Source: Rhodobacter sp. | GTDB lineage: Bacteria > Pseudomonadota > Alphaproteobacteria > Rhodobacterales > Rhodobacteraceae | Reading direction: 5' to 3' | DNA: 7,091 nt | NCBI GenBank assembly: GCA_003536295.1 | Contig: DPZQ01000195.1 | Coordinates: 1-7,091, forward strand | In this document: positions 1 to 6,220 of the stretch, in pieces | Numbering within the stretch: the first letter of the stretch is position 1 | Layout of the letters: every line of letters starts with the position of its first letter | Position numbers and translations under genes: made by a program | The notes under the pieces: generated by a model | Seen by the model: the letters and a program-made list of their open reading frames with translations, nothing else | Database searches by the model: none | Told to the model about the DNA's origin: nothing

Positions 1-58
1 GATAGAAAATTTCGTCCCGGTTCTGCACTGGCTTAACCTTGTATCTTTTGATTGCCAT
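1..58 (-). CDS. 5' end of an unidentified gene, cut by the window edge
   Basis: Read on the minus strand, an ATG at 58-56 opens a frame that stays open to position 1 and gives 19 residues beginning MAIKRYKVKP. A good ribosome binding site, AGAGGA, lies 6 bases before the ATG (plus-strand bases 65-70), which is the main reason to believe it. The visible part is short, basic and lysine-rich, and it uses AGA, AAG and CGG codons that the other genes here rarely use. A basic start of this kind resembles the arm-binding domain of some tyrosine recombinases, but 19 residues cannot support a family call. It is divergent from the metallophosphoesterase gene. No function is claimed. Confidence 0.5.
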   Translation of the reverse strand, partial: MAIKRYKVKPVQNRDEIFY

Positions 59-249
59 TAACGTTCCTCTTTAAGAGAGTTTTGCAAAATTCATGGCACT
101 CTTATCGGGGGAAAGGACGGTAGATGTTAAAGCAGTGATTTGGGCTGTTTTTCGTTGACATCATACATACAATATCTCCACCGATAATGTTCATGCATGA
201 TACAGAATGAAGTAGAGCAGTTGCCTCATAAATCCTTGGATACCCCACT
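59..249. promoter_or_regulatory. divergent intergenic region upstream of the metallophosphoesterase gene
   Basis: These 191 bases separate two divergent genes and should carry both promoters. A perfect TTGACA (155-160, plus) and a GATAAT (183-188) are visible, but they lie 22 bases apart, too far for a standard sigma-70 pair, so no promoter is assigned. A perfect 10-base palindrome, TCATGCATGA, sits at 191-200, about 50 bases before the ATG at 250, and could be an operator half-site pair. The stretch is AT-richer than the flanking genes. No RNA gene or clear small coding frame was seen. Confidence 0.35.
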
Positions 250-1047
250 ATGACCCCCAAAGTTTTATTGATGTCGGACTTACACATCACTGAGCCAGGC
301 ACACATATTGTGGGCCTAGACCCAGTATCCCGTTTCCGACGATGTTTGGACCACGCGGCCCTGCACCATGGAGAGGCCTGCCATCTGTTTTTAATGGGCG
401 ATTTGACCCATCATGGCACAGACGCAGAATATGTAATTCTGCGAGAAATACTTAGTGCGCAACCCTTTCCAGTAACCTTAATGCTCGGCAACCATGATCG
501 CCGCGGACCCTTTGCGCAGGTATTCCCCGAGCACAGCGAAGCATTTCAACACGGTCACCAAGATTTCGGCGCAACCCGCATCCTATATCTTGACACATTG
601 GATGAGTATGCCCCAAACAAGCATAGCGGCTTGATGTGCGCAGAGCGTTTAAGCTGGCTGCAAGCACAGCTTGAGGTTAGCCAAGAACCGATGATTGTCT
701 TGGCGCATCACCATATGCTGGCTTCAGGTTTTGATGGTATGGATGAGATCAAGCTCAGCAATGGCCTTGCAGTGGCAGAGATGATCGCGGGCTCGAACCG
801 GTGCCAGATGGTGATCAATGGCCATATTCATCGGACCATATTCAGCTCGTTCAAAGGTGTTTCTCATGCGATGATCAAAAGCCCCTGCCATCAAATGCCC
901 ATGATTTTAGGGGCGGGAGCTTCAAGTCTTTCCGTGGCCGAACCCGGTGGTTATGGGCTTTTGTTGTTGGATGCCCAGTCCCCTGTTTTGCATCACGTGG
1001 ATGTAGACCTGCCAAGCGGGCCAGTCGAATTTGACGCGGCTTCATGA
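250..1047 (+). CDS. metallophosphoesterase (calcineurin-like; class III cyclic nucleotide phosphodiesterase / GpdQ type)
   Basis: A 265-residue cytoplasmic phosphoesterase with a two-metal active site. The family motifs appear in order: D10-x-H12 in the first strand (SDLH), G50-D51 (GDLTHHG), G80-N81-H82-D83 (GNHD), a histidine cluster at 153-155 and G191-H192-x-H194 (GHIH). Motif set and length fit the CpdA/GpdQ group, which cleaves cyclic nucleotides or glycerophosphodiesters. The sequence does not decide between these, nor exclude another phosphodiester. No signal peptide or membrane segment is seen. The ATG at 250 is chosen because a stop in the same frame lies at 229-231 and the protein then begins, as is usual, just before the first metal-binding strand. 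The ribosome binding site is weak (TTGGA, 236-240). It stands alone and converges on the Gfo/Idh/MocA gene, so any link to the operon at the right is unproven. Confidence 0.88.
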   Translation: MTPKVLLMSDLHITEPGTHIVGLDPVSRFRRCLDHAALHHGEACHLFLMGDLTHHGTDAEYVILREILSAQPFPVTLMLGNHDRRGPFAQVFPEHSEAFQHGHQDFGATRILYLDTLDEYAPNKHSGLMCAERLSWLQAQLEVSQEPMIVLAHHHMLASGFDGMDEIKLSNGLAVAEMIAGSNRCQMVINGHIHRTIFSSFKGVSHAMIKSPCHQMPMILGAGASSLSVAEPGGYGLLLLDAQSPVLHHVDVDLPSGPVEFDAAS

Positions 1048-1096
1048 TCCCTCAAGCCTAAATACGATGGTCTAAAACTACTATAAACTGTCTGGC

Positions 1097-1117
1097 GTTA
1101 GCGCCTATGGGGCTAAT
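1097..1117. terminator. weak bidirectional hairpin between convergent genes
   Basis: The two convergent genes leave 65 bases between stop codons. A hairpin can form with TTAGCGCC (1098-1105) against GGGGCTAA (1109-1116), with loop TAT and one G/G mismatch, extended by a G-T pair. A second small hairpin, GGCG-TTAG-CGCC, lies at 1094-1105 and overlaps it. Neither has a strong T run after it on either strand, so this is a weak candidate, placed mainly because termination is expected here. It overlaps the stop codon of the minus-strand gene. Confidence 0.25.
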
Positions 1118-2231
1118 CTTTGGGGCAAAGGGCCTGCAACTCAGTTCCTGAAATGGCGCGGCCAGTTTTGGCCGAAAGCTGCGCAGCTTTGCCCATGGCA
1201 ACCGCCCACCAGCCATCATCCAGCGTCACCTCTACATGGGCTTTGCCCAAGACCACATCGTAAAAGCGTCTATGCTGGTAATAGGTCGATCCGTTATGGT
1301 CACCCGCTTGCAAAAGAGCCACATCAACAGGCACATCTATCCCCTTTGGGCCTGCCGGTTCGCGGGGGCTATAGATCACCTGCGCCACGGGCGCCGGCCC
1401 CAAATGCGCGGGCCAAAACCGCCCAGGCCCTGGTACCAGACATTCAAGTTTCCCCGTAGGACCCACGGCAGACAGCTCTTCTTGATACCGTGAACCGTCC
1501 GCGAACATGCAAAGTTCGAGCATGGCCCGCAGGCCATTTTCAAAATCAACAATCACATAGGCATTGTCCCAAATATCCGAGGGTTGACCGTCATACCGCT
1601 CATCCAAATGATTTACCGCTTGCCCCCCCGAAGCCATAATTCGAACCGGATTGACCCCCGCAATCAGGCGCATCAAATCAAAAAAATGGCAACATTTTTC
1701 TACCAAAGTGCCGCCAGTCTTTCCCTCAAATCGGTTCCAGTCGCCAACTTTTTTTAGGAAAGGGTAGCGATGTTCGCGGATGCTTAACATCTTAAGACCT
1801 CCCGTCGCACCCGCAACCTCTGAGATAAATTTGGCGACGGCGGGCATATAGCGATATTCCATCGCCACCCAAATTGGGGCCTTATAGCTGTCTTTGAAGT
1901 GCTGAAGACGGCCAATATCATTGGCCGAGGTGAAAAGCGGTTTTTCCACCAAAATTGGCAAACTGCGCAGGGAAGCAATCTGTTCCAGTTGACCGATATG
2001 CAAATGATTTGGGGCCACTATTAACAGGCAGTTGACATCTTTGTGGCACACCACCTCTTGCAGCGTTTCAAAGAGTTGGGCTTGGGGTGCGATGGTGGCG
2101 GCACGTTCGCGCATCTGAGCGTTTGGTTCATATATCGCGACCACCTCCGCGTCTGGCAACAAGGCAATATTGCGCAAATGCTCTTGGCCCATCATGCCGC
2201 AACCAATAATTCCGTAGCGCACAGCTTTCAT
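1113..2231 (-). CDS. Gfo/Idh/MocA family protein; candidate NAD+-dependent sulfoquinovosidase (SqgA/GH188-like)
   Basis: A 372-residue soluble protein with an N-terminal Rossmann fold and a C-terminal alpha/beta domain. The dinucleotide loop G7-I-I-G10-C-G12-M-M-G15 is at the start, an acidic residue (E35, in AIYEPN) ends the second strand, APNHLH covers 73-78 and the EKP signature is at 96-98. The usual GGxxxDxGxH stretch reads GGTLVEKCCH at 173-182, followed by FFD to D185, so Glu178 stands where Asp is usual and Cys180 where Gly is usual. Most relatives oxidise sugars or inositols, but some (GH109, GH188) use NAD+ to hydrolyse glycosides. Lying next to a monooxygenase/aldo-keto reductase/flavin reductase operon, it may release sulfoquinovose from its glycosides; this is inference. 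A sugar dehydrogenase is the alternative. Its AGGA ribosome binding site touches the stop codon of the regulator gene 9 bases upstream, so the two are co-transcribed. Confidence 0.85.
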   Translation of the reverse strand: MKAVRYGIIGCGMMGQEHLRNIALLPDAEVVAIYEPNAQMRERAATIAPQAQLFETLQEVVCHKDVNCLLIVAPNHLHIGQLEQIASLRSLPILVEKPLFTSANDIGRLQHFKDSYKAPIWVAMEYRYMPAVAKFISEVAGATGGLKMLSIREHRYPFLKKVGDWNRFEGKTGGTLVEKCCHFFDLMRLIAGVNPVRIMASGGQAVNHLDERYDGQPSDIWDNAYVIVDFENGLRAMLELCMFADGSRYQEELSAVGPTGKLECLVPGPGRFWPAHLGPAPVAQVIYSPREPAGPKGIDVPVDVALLQAGDHNGSTYYQHRRFYDVVLGKAHVEVTLDDGWWAVAMGKAAQLSAKTGRAISGTELQALCPKD

Positions 2232-2240
2232 CTTAAAATC

Positions 2241-2942
2241 CTATTTCAGACGCGCGACGTAGCGCACGTTAGTTGGGTCATACCATGTTTTTGACAGCTC
2301 AACGCTTTGGCCATTTGCGTCCCAGCTAATGCGGGTAATCAGCGGCAAAGGGGTTTGGGGCTGATGGGGAAAATCCTGAGGGGCCCAATCAGGTAGCGGG
2401 CCTTGACCGACACTGTCTTGGGCGCGGGCAATCCAAAGACCCAATTTTTGGCGATAAAAAAGATAAAGCGATTCCGATAGTTCGCTGGCCAAAATCTCTT
2501 TAGCGAAATGCCCGTCTAGCCAAATTTCTTCGACCGCGGCCACCACGCCCGACAAGAAGCGCAACCGACGAATGCGAAACCCGAAAGGGCTGGTGCCAAA
2601 GGCGGGCAAGCTTGTATCTTTTTCAAGCCGCACAACATCCAAAACTTTCGCCGTTGGCAACCCACCTCCCGTGGCAAGTTCAATGCGCAACATCGCATAT
2701 ACTGACGCGGGGTCGGCCTTAGCCTGAATATAATTTCCCGAACCTTGCACCCGATCAAGCAAGCCCTTTGAGGTCAGCTCTTTCAACGCTTGGCGCAAAG
2801 TGCCAACCGCAATACCCAGATCGCCGGCCATCTCACGTTCGGGCTTTAATTTCTCACCATCAATTAGTCGCCCAGCTGCGATATCGCGGATCAAAAGCTC
2901 AGATATTTGTTGATAAAGCGGTAAAGCGCCCGGCTCGGTCAT
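2241..2942 (-). CDS. GntR family transcriptional regulator, HutC subfamily (UTRA domain)
   Basis: A 233-residue DNA-binding protein. Residues 1-75 form the GntR winged helix: a first helix starting PLYQQISELL, then L32-K-P-E-R-E37, the recognition helix GTLRQALKEL (47-56) and the wing with GSGNYI (67-72). The rest is a UTRA effector domain of HutC type, with the arginine-rich strand around 122-128 (FRIRRLR) and a C-terminal ELSKTWYDP stretch. Such proteins usually repress nearby catabolic genes until a sugar or pathway intermediate binds the UTRA domain. It is divergent from the monooxygenase operon across 95 bases and is the first gene of the unit containing the Gfo/Idh/MocA gene, so it probably controls both and itself. 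A GAGAG ribosome binding site precedes the ATG by 9 bases. The effector cannot be read from sequence; sulfoquinovose, its glycoside or 6-oxo-glucose are guesses from context. Confidence 0.9.
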   Translation of the reverse strand: MTEPGALPLYQQISELLIRDIAAGRLIDGEKLKPEREMAGDLGIAVGTLRQALKELTSKGLLDRVQGSGNYIQAKADPASVYAMLRIELATGGGLPTAKVLDVVRLEKDTSLPAFGTSPFGFRIRRLRFLSGVVAAVEEIWLDGHFAKEILASELSESLYLFYRQKLGLWIARAQDSVGQGPLPDWAPQDFPHQPQTPLPLITRISWDANGQSVELSKTWYDPTNVRYVARLK

Positions 2943-3037
2943 GGGATATTACTCTCGCACTCCAAATTGATACAGTATTGATCTATAACATTTCGAATGC
3001 TATGCAAGAAGAAAATACTACAACTGGGAGAGAATCA
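2943..3037. promoter_or_regulatory. divergent control region between the regulator gene and the monooxygenase operon
   Basis: These 95 AT-rich bases must hold the promoters of both divergent units. Candidate operator elements are a perfect odd-length palindrome, ATAC-A-GTAT (2970-2978), and two direct copies of ATTGAT (2966-2971 and 2977-2982) 11 bases apart, about one helical turn. For the plus strand, TTGATC (2978-2983) with TATGCA (3001-3006) at 17-base spacing is a possible sigma-70 pair, which would put the candidate operator over the -35 box and suit repression. The ribosome binding site GGGAG (3026-3030) stands 7 bases before the ATG at 3038. Assigning the palindrome to the GntR protein is inference from position. 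Confidence 0.45.
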
Positions 3038-4195
3038 ATGACCATCGTACCGATTACGTCACCTGACCTTGGTGCGGCTGAGGTAAGCTGGTTTTCGGCT
3101 TTGTGTTCAGATGACTACCAGTTTTTAGGCGTGCCTGATGGGGCGTTAAAATCTAATTGGGACCATTGCTCTAATATCGTAAAACAGGCGGAGAATTTGG
3201 GCTTTCGCAACATTCTTTGCCCCTCATCCTATCAGGTTGGGCAAGATACGCTGTCTTTTGTCGCAGGATGTGCGCCCATCACAGAGGCTATCAATTTCCT
3301 AGCGGCCATTCGCTGTGGTGAGGTGCAACCTATCATGCTGGCGCGCACAATTGCGACGCTTGATCATATGCTTAAAGGGCGCTTGACGCTAAATGTCATC
3401 AGCTCGGACTTTCCGGGCGAAGTGGCCCCATCGGCCTTTCGTTATCAACGCAGCCACGAAGTGGTTGAAATTTTGCGTCAAGCCTGGACCCGCGATAAAA
3501 TTAATTATGAAGGCAAAGTTTATAATTTTAAAGATGTTCCTACCGAACCGGCCCGCCCCTATCAGATCAATGGCGGCCCGCTGCTTTATTTTGGCGGCTA
3601 TTCCCCCGACGCGTTGGAGCTTTGCGGCGCGCAATGTGATGTATATCTGATGTGGCCCGAAACCAAAGAGCTGCTGGCCCAACGGATGAAAGACGTGCAT
3701 GCGCGCGCGGCAACCCATAGCCGCACCCTTGATTACGGGCTGCGCGTGCATATGATCGTTCGCGACACCGAAGCCGAGGCGATGGAATATGCCGACTATC
3801 TGGTCAGCAAATTAGATGATGAATATGGCAAAATTATCCGTGATCGCGCGCATGATTCCATTTCGCTTGGCGTCTCGCATCAAGCACGAGCACGAGAATT
3901 GGCTGATCAGTTCGGCTATGTAGAACCGCATCTTTGGACGGGCATCGGGCGCGCGCGCTCGGGCTGTGGGGCGGCCCTTGTGGGATCAACGGATCAGATC
4001 CTTTCCAAGATTGAAGAATATCAAAGAATGGGCATCAGGGCGTTTATCTTTTCGGGCTATCCACATTTAATTGAGGCCGCTCATTTCGGCACTAAAGTAT
4101 TGCCGCAAATCAAGACCTGCTCATTACCCCATGCTTATGGCCGCGTGCCAAACGAACTGCCCCCCACCCCCCTTGGCGCTGGAGTAAGACGATGA
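3038..4195 (+). CDS. SsuD-like FMNH2-dependent monooxygenase; candidate sulfoquinovose monooxygenase (SmoC-like)
   Basis: A 385-residue cytoplasmic TIM-barrel enzyme of the bacterial luciferase-like superfamily, close to alkanesulfonate monooxygenase SsuD. Such enzymes use FMNH2 and O2 to cleave a C-S bond, giving sulfite and an aldehyde. The C-terminal stretch with FSGYPHL (338-344) and the segment 203-262 match SsuD closely. Active-site residues of E. coli SsuD have counterparts at a constant offset of ten: Trp206, Arg236, His238, Arg307 and Tyr341. SsuD Cys54 has no counterpart; Val67 or Gly68 is there. In a sulfo-SMO pathway it would turn sulfoquinovose into 6-oxo-glucose plus sulfite. 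The frame is open back to 2768, but the ATG at 3038 has a good GGGAG site 7 bases upstream, while the ATG at 3002 has none. It leads the operon and overlaps the next gene by 4 bases. Family is certain; the substrate is inferred and could be another sulfonate. Confidence 0.9.
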   Translation: MTIVPITSPDLGAAEVSWFSALCSDDYQFLGVPDGALKSNWDHCSNIVKQAENLGFRNILCPSSYQVGQDTLSFVAGCAPITEAINFLAAIRCGEVQPIMLARTIATLDHMLKGRLTLNVISSDFPGEVAPSAFRYQRSHEVVEILRQAWTRDKINYEGKVYNFKDVPTEPARPYQINGGPLLYFGGYSPDALELCGAQCDVYLMWPETKELLAQRMKDVHARAATHSRTLDYGLRVHMIVRDTEAEAMEYADYLVSKLDDEYGKIIRDRAHDSISLGVSHQARARELADQFGYVEPHLWTGIGRARSGCGAALVGSTDQILSKIEEYQRMGIRAFIFSGYPHLIEAAHFGTKVLPQIKTCSLPHAYGRVPNELPPTPLGAGVRR

Positions 4196-5085
4196 TGGAA
4201 CGTGTTAATTTGGGGCAAGTTGCCTTGTCACGGTTGGTTTATGGAATGTGGCGCTTGGGCGACGACAAAGACACCAGCCCAAACTATGTGCAAGCCAAGA
4301 TCGAGGCCTGCTTGGCCCAAGGTATCACAACCATGGATCAGGCCGATATCTACGGCGGCTATCAGGCCGAAGCGCTTTTAGGGCACGCCCTAAAAGCCGC
4401 GCCACATTTGCGCGATCAGATCGAAATCATCACCAAATGTGATATTGTCGCCCCCGCCGGTCGCCATGCGGCGGCGCGCGTCAAATATTATGACACGTCA
4501 AAGGCCCATATCAACGCCTCAGTTGAAGCATCGTTGCGCGAAATGGCGATTGAGCATATTGATCTTTTGCTGATCCACCGCCCTGATCCGTTGATGGATG
4601 CAGACGAAACGGGAGCTGCGTTAGATGCTTTGGTTAAGTCGGGCAAAGTGCGCGCGGTGGGGGTATCAAACTTCCGCCCTTGGGATTTTACGCTCTTGCA
4701 ATCAGCGATGAAAAGCACGCTTTGCACCAATCAGATTGAACTTAGCCTTGGGGCAATCGCCCCCTTTAGCAATGGCGACGTGGCGTTTCACCAAGAGCGT
4801 CGCATCGCGATGATGGCTTGGTCGCCCTTGGCAGGGGGGCAACTTTTAAGCCAAGGCGGCGGCACTATGCGCTCGGCCCTAACCGCCATTGGCCAAAAAG
4901 CCAATGTCGATTGGAGTGCGGTAGCCGTGGCTTGGCTTTTAAACCACCCAGCCCAGATTTTGCCCGTATTGGGCACCAATGATTTGGGCCGGATTGCAGC
5001 GATTTCAGATGCGGTTAAAGTGCCTATGGACCGCCAAACTTGGTTTGAGCTTTATACCCTAGCCCTTGGTCACGAGGTCGCATGA
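4192..5085 (+). CDS. aldo-keto reductase, YdhF-like; candidate 6-oxo-glucose reductase (SmoB-like)
   Basis: A 297-residue NAD(P)H-dependent (beta/alpha)8 reductase. The catalytic tetrad is complete: Asp49 and Tyr54 in DQADIY, Lys82 in TKCD and His129 in LLIHRPD. GVSNF is at 157-161, and the cofactor-binding GTNDLGR lies at 261-267. Length and wording (ADIYGGYQ, LLLIHRPDPLMDADE, GQLL after MAWSPL) resemble E. coli YdhF. In the proposed pathway it reduces the 6-aldehyde made by the monooxygenase to glucose. That role rests on gene order; the family alone would only say aldehyde or ketone reductase. Its ATG overlaps the monooxygenase stop (ATGA, 4192-4195), with GGAG 7 bases upstream (4181-4184). 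A second ATG follows at once at 4195, but the spacing favours the first. The 3' end overlaps the flavin reductase gene. Confidence 0.9.
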   Translation: MMERVNLGQVALSRLVYGMWRLGDDKDTSPNYVQAKIEACLAQGITTMDQADIYGGYQAEALLGHALKAAPHLRDQIEIITKCDIVAPAGRHAAARVKYYDTSKAHINASVEASLREMAIEHIDLLLIHRPDPLMDADETGAALDALVKSGKVRAVGVSNFRPWDFTLLQSAMKSTLCTNQIELSLGAIAPFSNGDVAFHQERRIAMMAWSPLAGGQLLSQGGGTMRSALTAIGQKANVDWSAVAVAWLLNHPAQILPVLGTNDLGRIAAISDAVKVPMDRQTWFELYTLALGHEVA

Positions 5086-5624
5086 TGGCAGATGGAGGAC
5101 ACGAAACACAAGATAGTTTCATTCCAAATGACGCGCATCAAAAGCGATTTCGTGCGGCCTTAGGTCAATTTACAACGGGGGTTACGCTTGTGACAACCAC
5201 AAGTTCTAAAGGGCCTGTAGGTTTTATTGCAAATAGTTTTTCTTCGGTTTCGATCGAGCCGCCCTTAGTGCTTTGGTCGTTGGCAAAAAGTGCGCGTCGC
5301 TATGATGATTTTGTAACCGCCCCACATTTTGCCATTCATATTCTGGGCGCAAATGACAATTATTTATTCGAACGCTTTCAATATAATGGCTATAATTTCA
5401 GCGCCTTGGACTACAGCGTAAATGCCCAAGAAGTGCCCTTGATGCAAGGGTGCCTCGCTCGGTTTGAATGCGACCTTTACGCCAGCTATACTGGAGGGGA
5501 TCACAGTATTATCTTAGGCCAAGTTGCGCGTGTCACCGCGCAAAGTGCCGCGCCTATGGTCTTTCATGCGGGCAAACTTGTCGAAGTTACTGACCAACCT
5601 TTTGTAAAGCGCTTGCTGGCATGA
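5082..5624 (+). CDS. flavin reductase domain protein; candidate NAD(P)H:FMN reductase partner (SmoA-like)
   Basis: A 180-residue flavin reductase-like protein (split-barrel fold, usually a dimer). Family motifs are FRAALGQFTTGVTLVT (23-38), ANSFSSVSIEPPLVLWSL (50-67), FAIHIL (83-88) and GGDHSIILGQV (138-148). It would use NAD(P)H to make free FMNH2 for the two-component monooxygenase three genes' worth of coupling upstream; its presence shows that the monooxygenase is locally supplied. Two ATGs are adjacent: 5082 overlaps the aldo-keto reductase stop by 4 bases, while 5085 sits a better 7 bases after GAGG (5074-5077), so the protein may be one residue shorter. The first 20 residues are polar and look disordered. 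The gene overlaps the TRAP small-subunit gene by 4 bases. Flavin preference (FMN or FAD) cannot be read from sequence. Confidence 0.9.
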   Translation: MMADGGHETQDSFIPNDAHQKRFRAALGQFTTGVTLVTTTSSKGPVGFIANSFSSVSIEPPLVLWSLAKSARRYDDFVTAPHFAIHILGANDNYLFERFQYNGYNFSALDYSVNAQEVPLMQGCLARFECDLYASYTGGDHSIILGQVARVTAQSAAPMVFHAGKLVEVTDQPFVKRLLA

Positions 5625-6220
5625 CCGTGATCTCATCCATCATCAATCTTTGGGGCCGCCTAAACGCTGCCTTGCTTTGGGCGGGCCGCGTGGCAGGCGC
5701 CTCGGCGGTAGCTTTGATGGTCTTTATCATCATGTTGCAGGTGATTTTCCGCTATTTACTTGATGCCTCATTGGCATGGCCAGAAGAGGGTGCGCGGTTT
5801 TTGATGCTATGGATGACGGGGCTTATGGCCCCTTCGGCGCTCAGACGGGGCGGGTTTGTTTCAATCAATATTTTGATCCGCCTTTTGCCGCGCATGGCTG
5901 CTTTGGGGCTGCATTTTATCTTGCTGGTGCTAAGTTTAGTTACCATCGGCTTTTGTCTTAAACTGAGTTTTAGCGATGCCACGGGCCTGGGCGGGCGCTT
6001 TGCCACCGACAGTCTTTATATGCCTGCATGGGATTTTAGCCAATCCAAACTCCATTGGAAGTCCATGCCTAAATATTGGATGATGATGTCTTTGGTGGTT
6101 GGGTTTTCCTTGATGCTGAGCGTGAGTTGCGAATTAATCTTGCGAACGGCAGCCACGCTTCTGGGCTATGAAAAGGCGCTTCACGACATTGGCAATCTTG
6201 AAGAAGTGGGGACAGAGTGA
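5621..6220 (+). CDS. TRAP transporter small membrane subunit (DctQ type)
   Basis: A 199-residue inner-membrane protein with four predicted helices at about 24-45, 58-72, 93-114 and 152-175. It carries the DctQ signature: Gln40, Arg44-Tyr45 and W53-P-E-E56 with Arg59, followed by an alanine/arginine-rich turn (PSALRRGGF, 71-79). DctQ pairs with the large DctM subunit and a periplasmic binding protein to import organic anions using a sodium gradient. The segment between helices 3 and 4 (about 115-151) is longer and more polar than in a typical DctQ. The ATG at 5621 overlaps the flavin reductase stop (ATGA) with no clear ribosome binding site, which suggests translation coupled to the gene before it. 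Being inside the monooxygenase operon, it probably brings in the pathway substrate. The binding protein gene is not in the window. Confidence 0.9.
   Translation: MTVISSIINLWGRLNAALLWAGRVAGASAVALMVFIIMLQVIFRYLLDASLAWPEEGARFLMLWMTGLMAPSALRRGGFVSINILIRLLPRMAALGLHFILLVLSLVTIGFCLKLSFSDATGLGGRFATDSLYMPAWDFSQSKLHWKSMPKYWMMMSLVVGFSLMLSVSCELILRTAATLLGYEKALHDIGNLEEVGTE

Noticed and set aside
155..188. TTGACA and GATAAT as a sigma-70 promoter for the metallophosphoesterase gene
   Set aside because: The two hexamers are 22 bases apart, too far for a normal pair, and no good -10 box lies at 16-18 bases from TTGACA.
102..302. Minus-strand 66-codon frame across the upstream region of the metallophosphoesterase gene
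   Set aside because: It needs a GTG start inside the metallophosphoesterase gene, shows no recognisable motif and overlaps a well-supported coding start.
2768..3037. Open N-terminal extension of the monooxygenase frame
   Set aside because: It runs antisense through the regulator gene and the divergent promoter region. The ATG at 3038 has a good ribosome binding site and gives a family-typical start; the ATG at 3002 has no such site.
3389..3751. 120-codon minus-strand frame inside the monooxygenase gene
   Set aside because: It is a shadow frame within a strongly supported gene, with no ribosome binding site or family motif.
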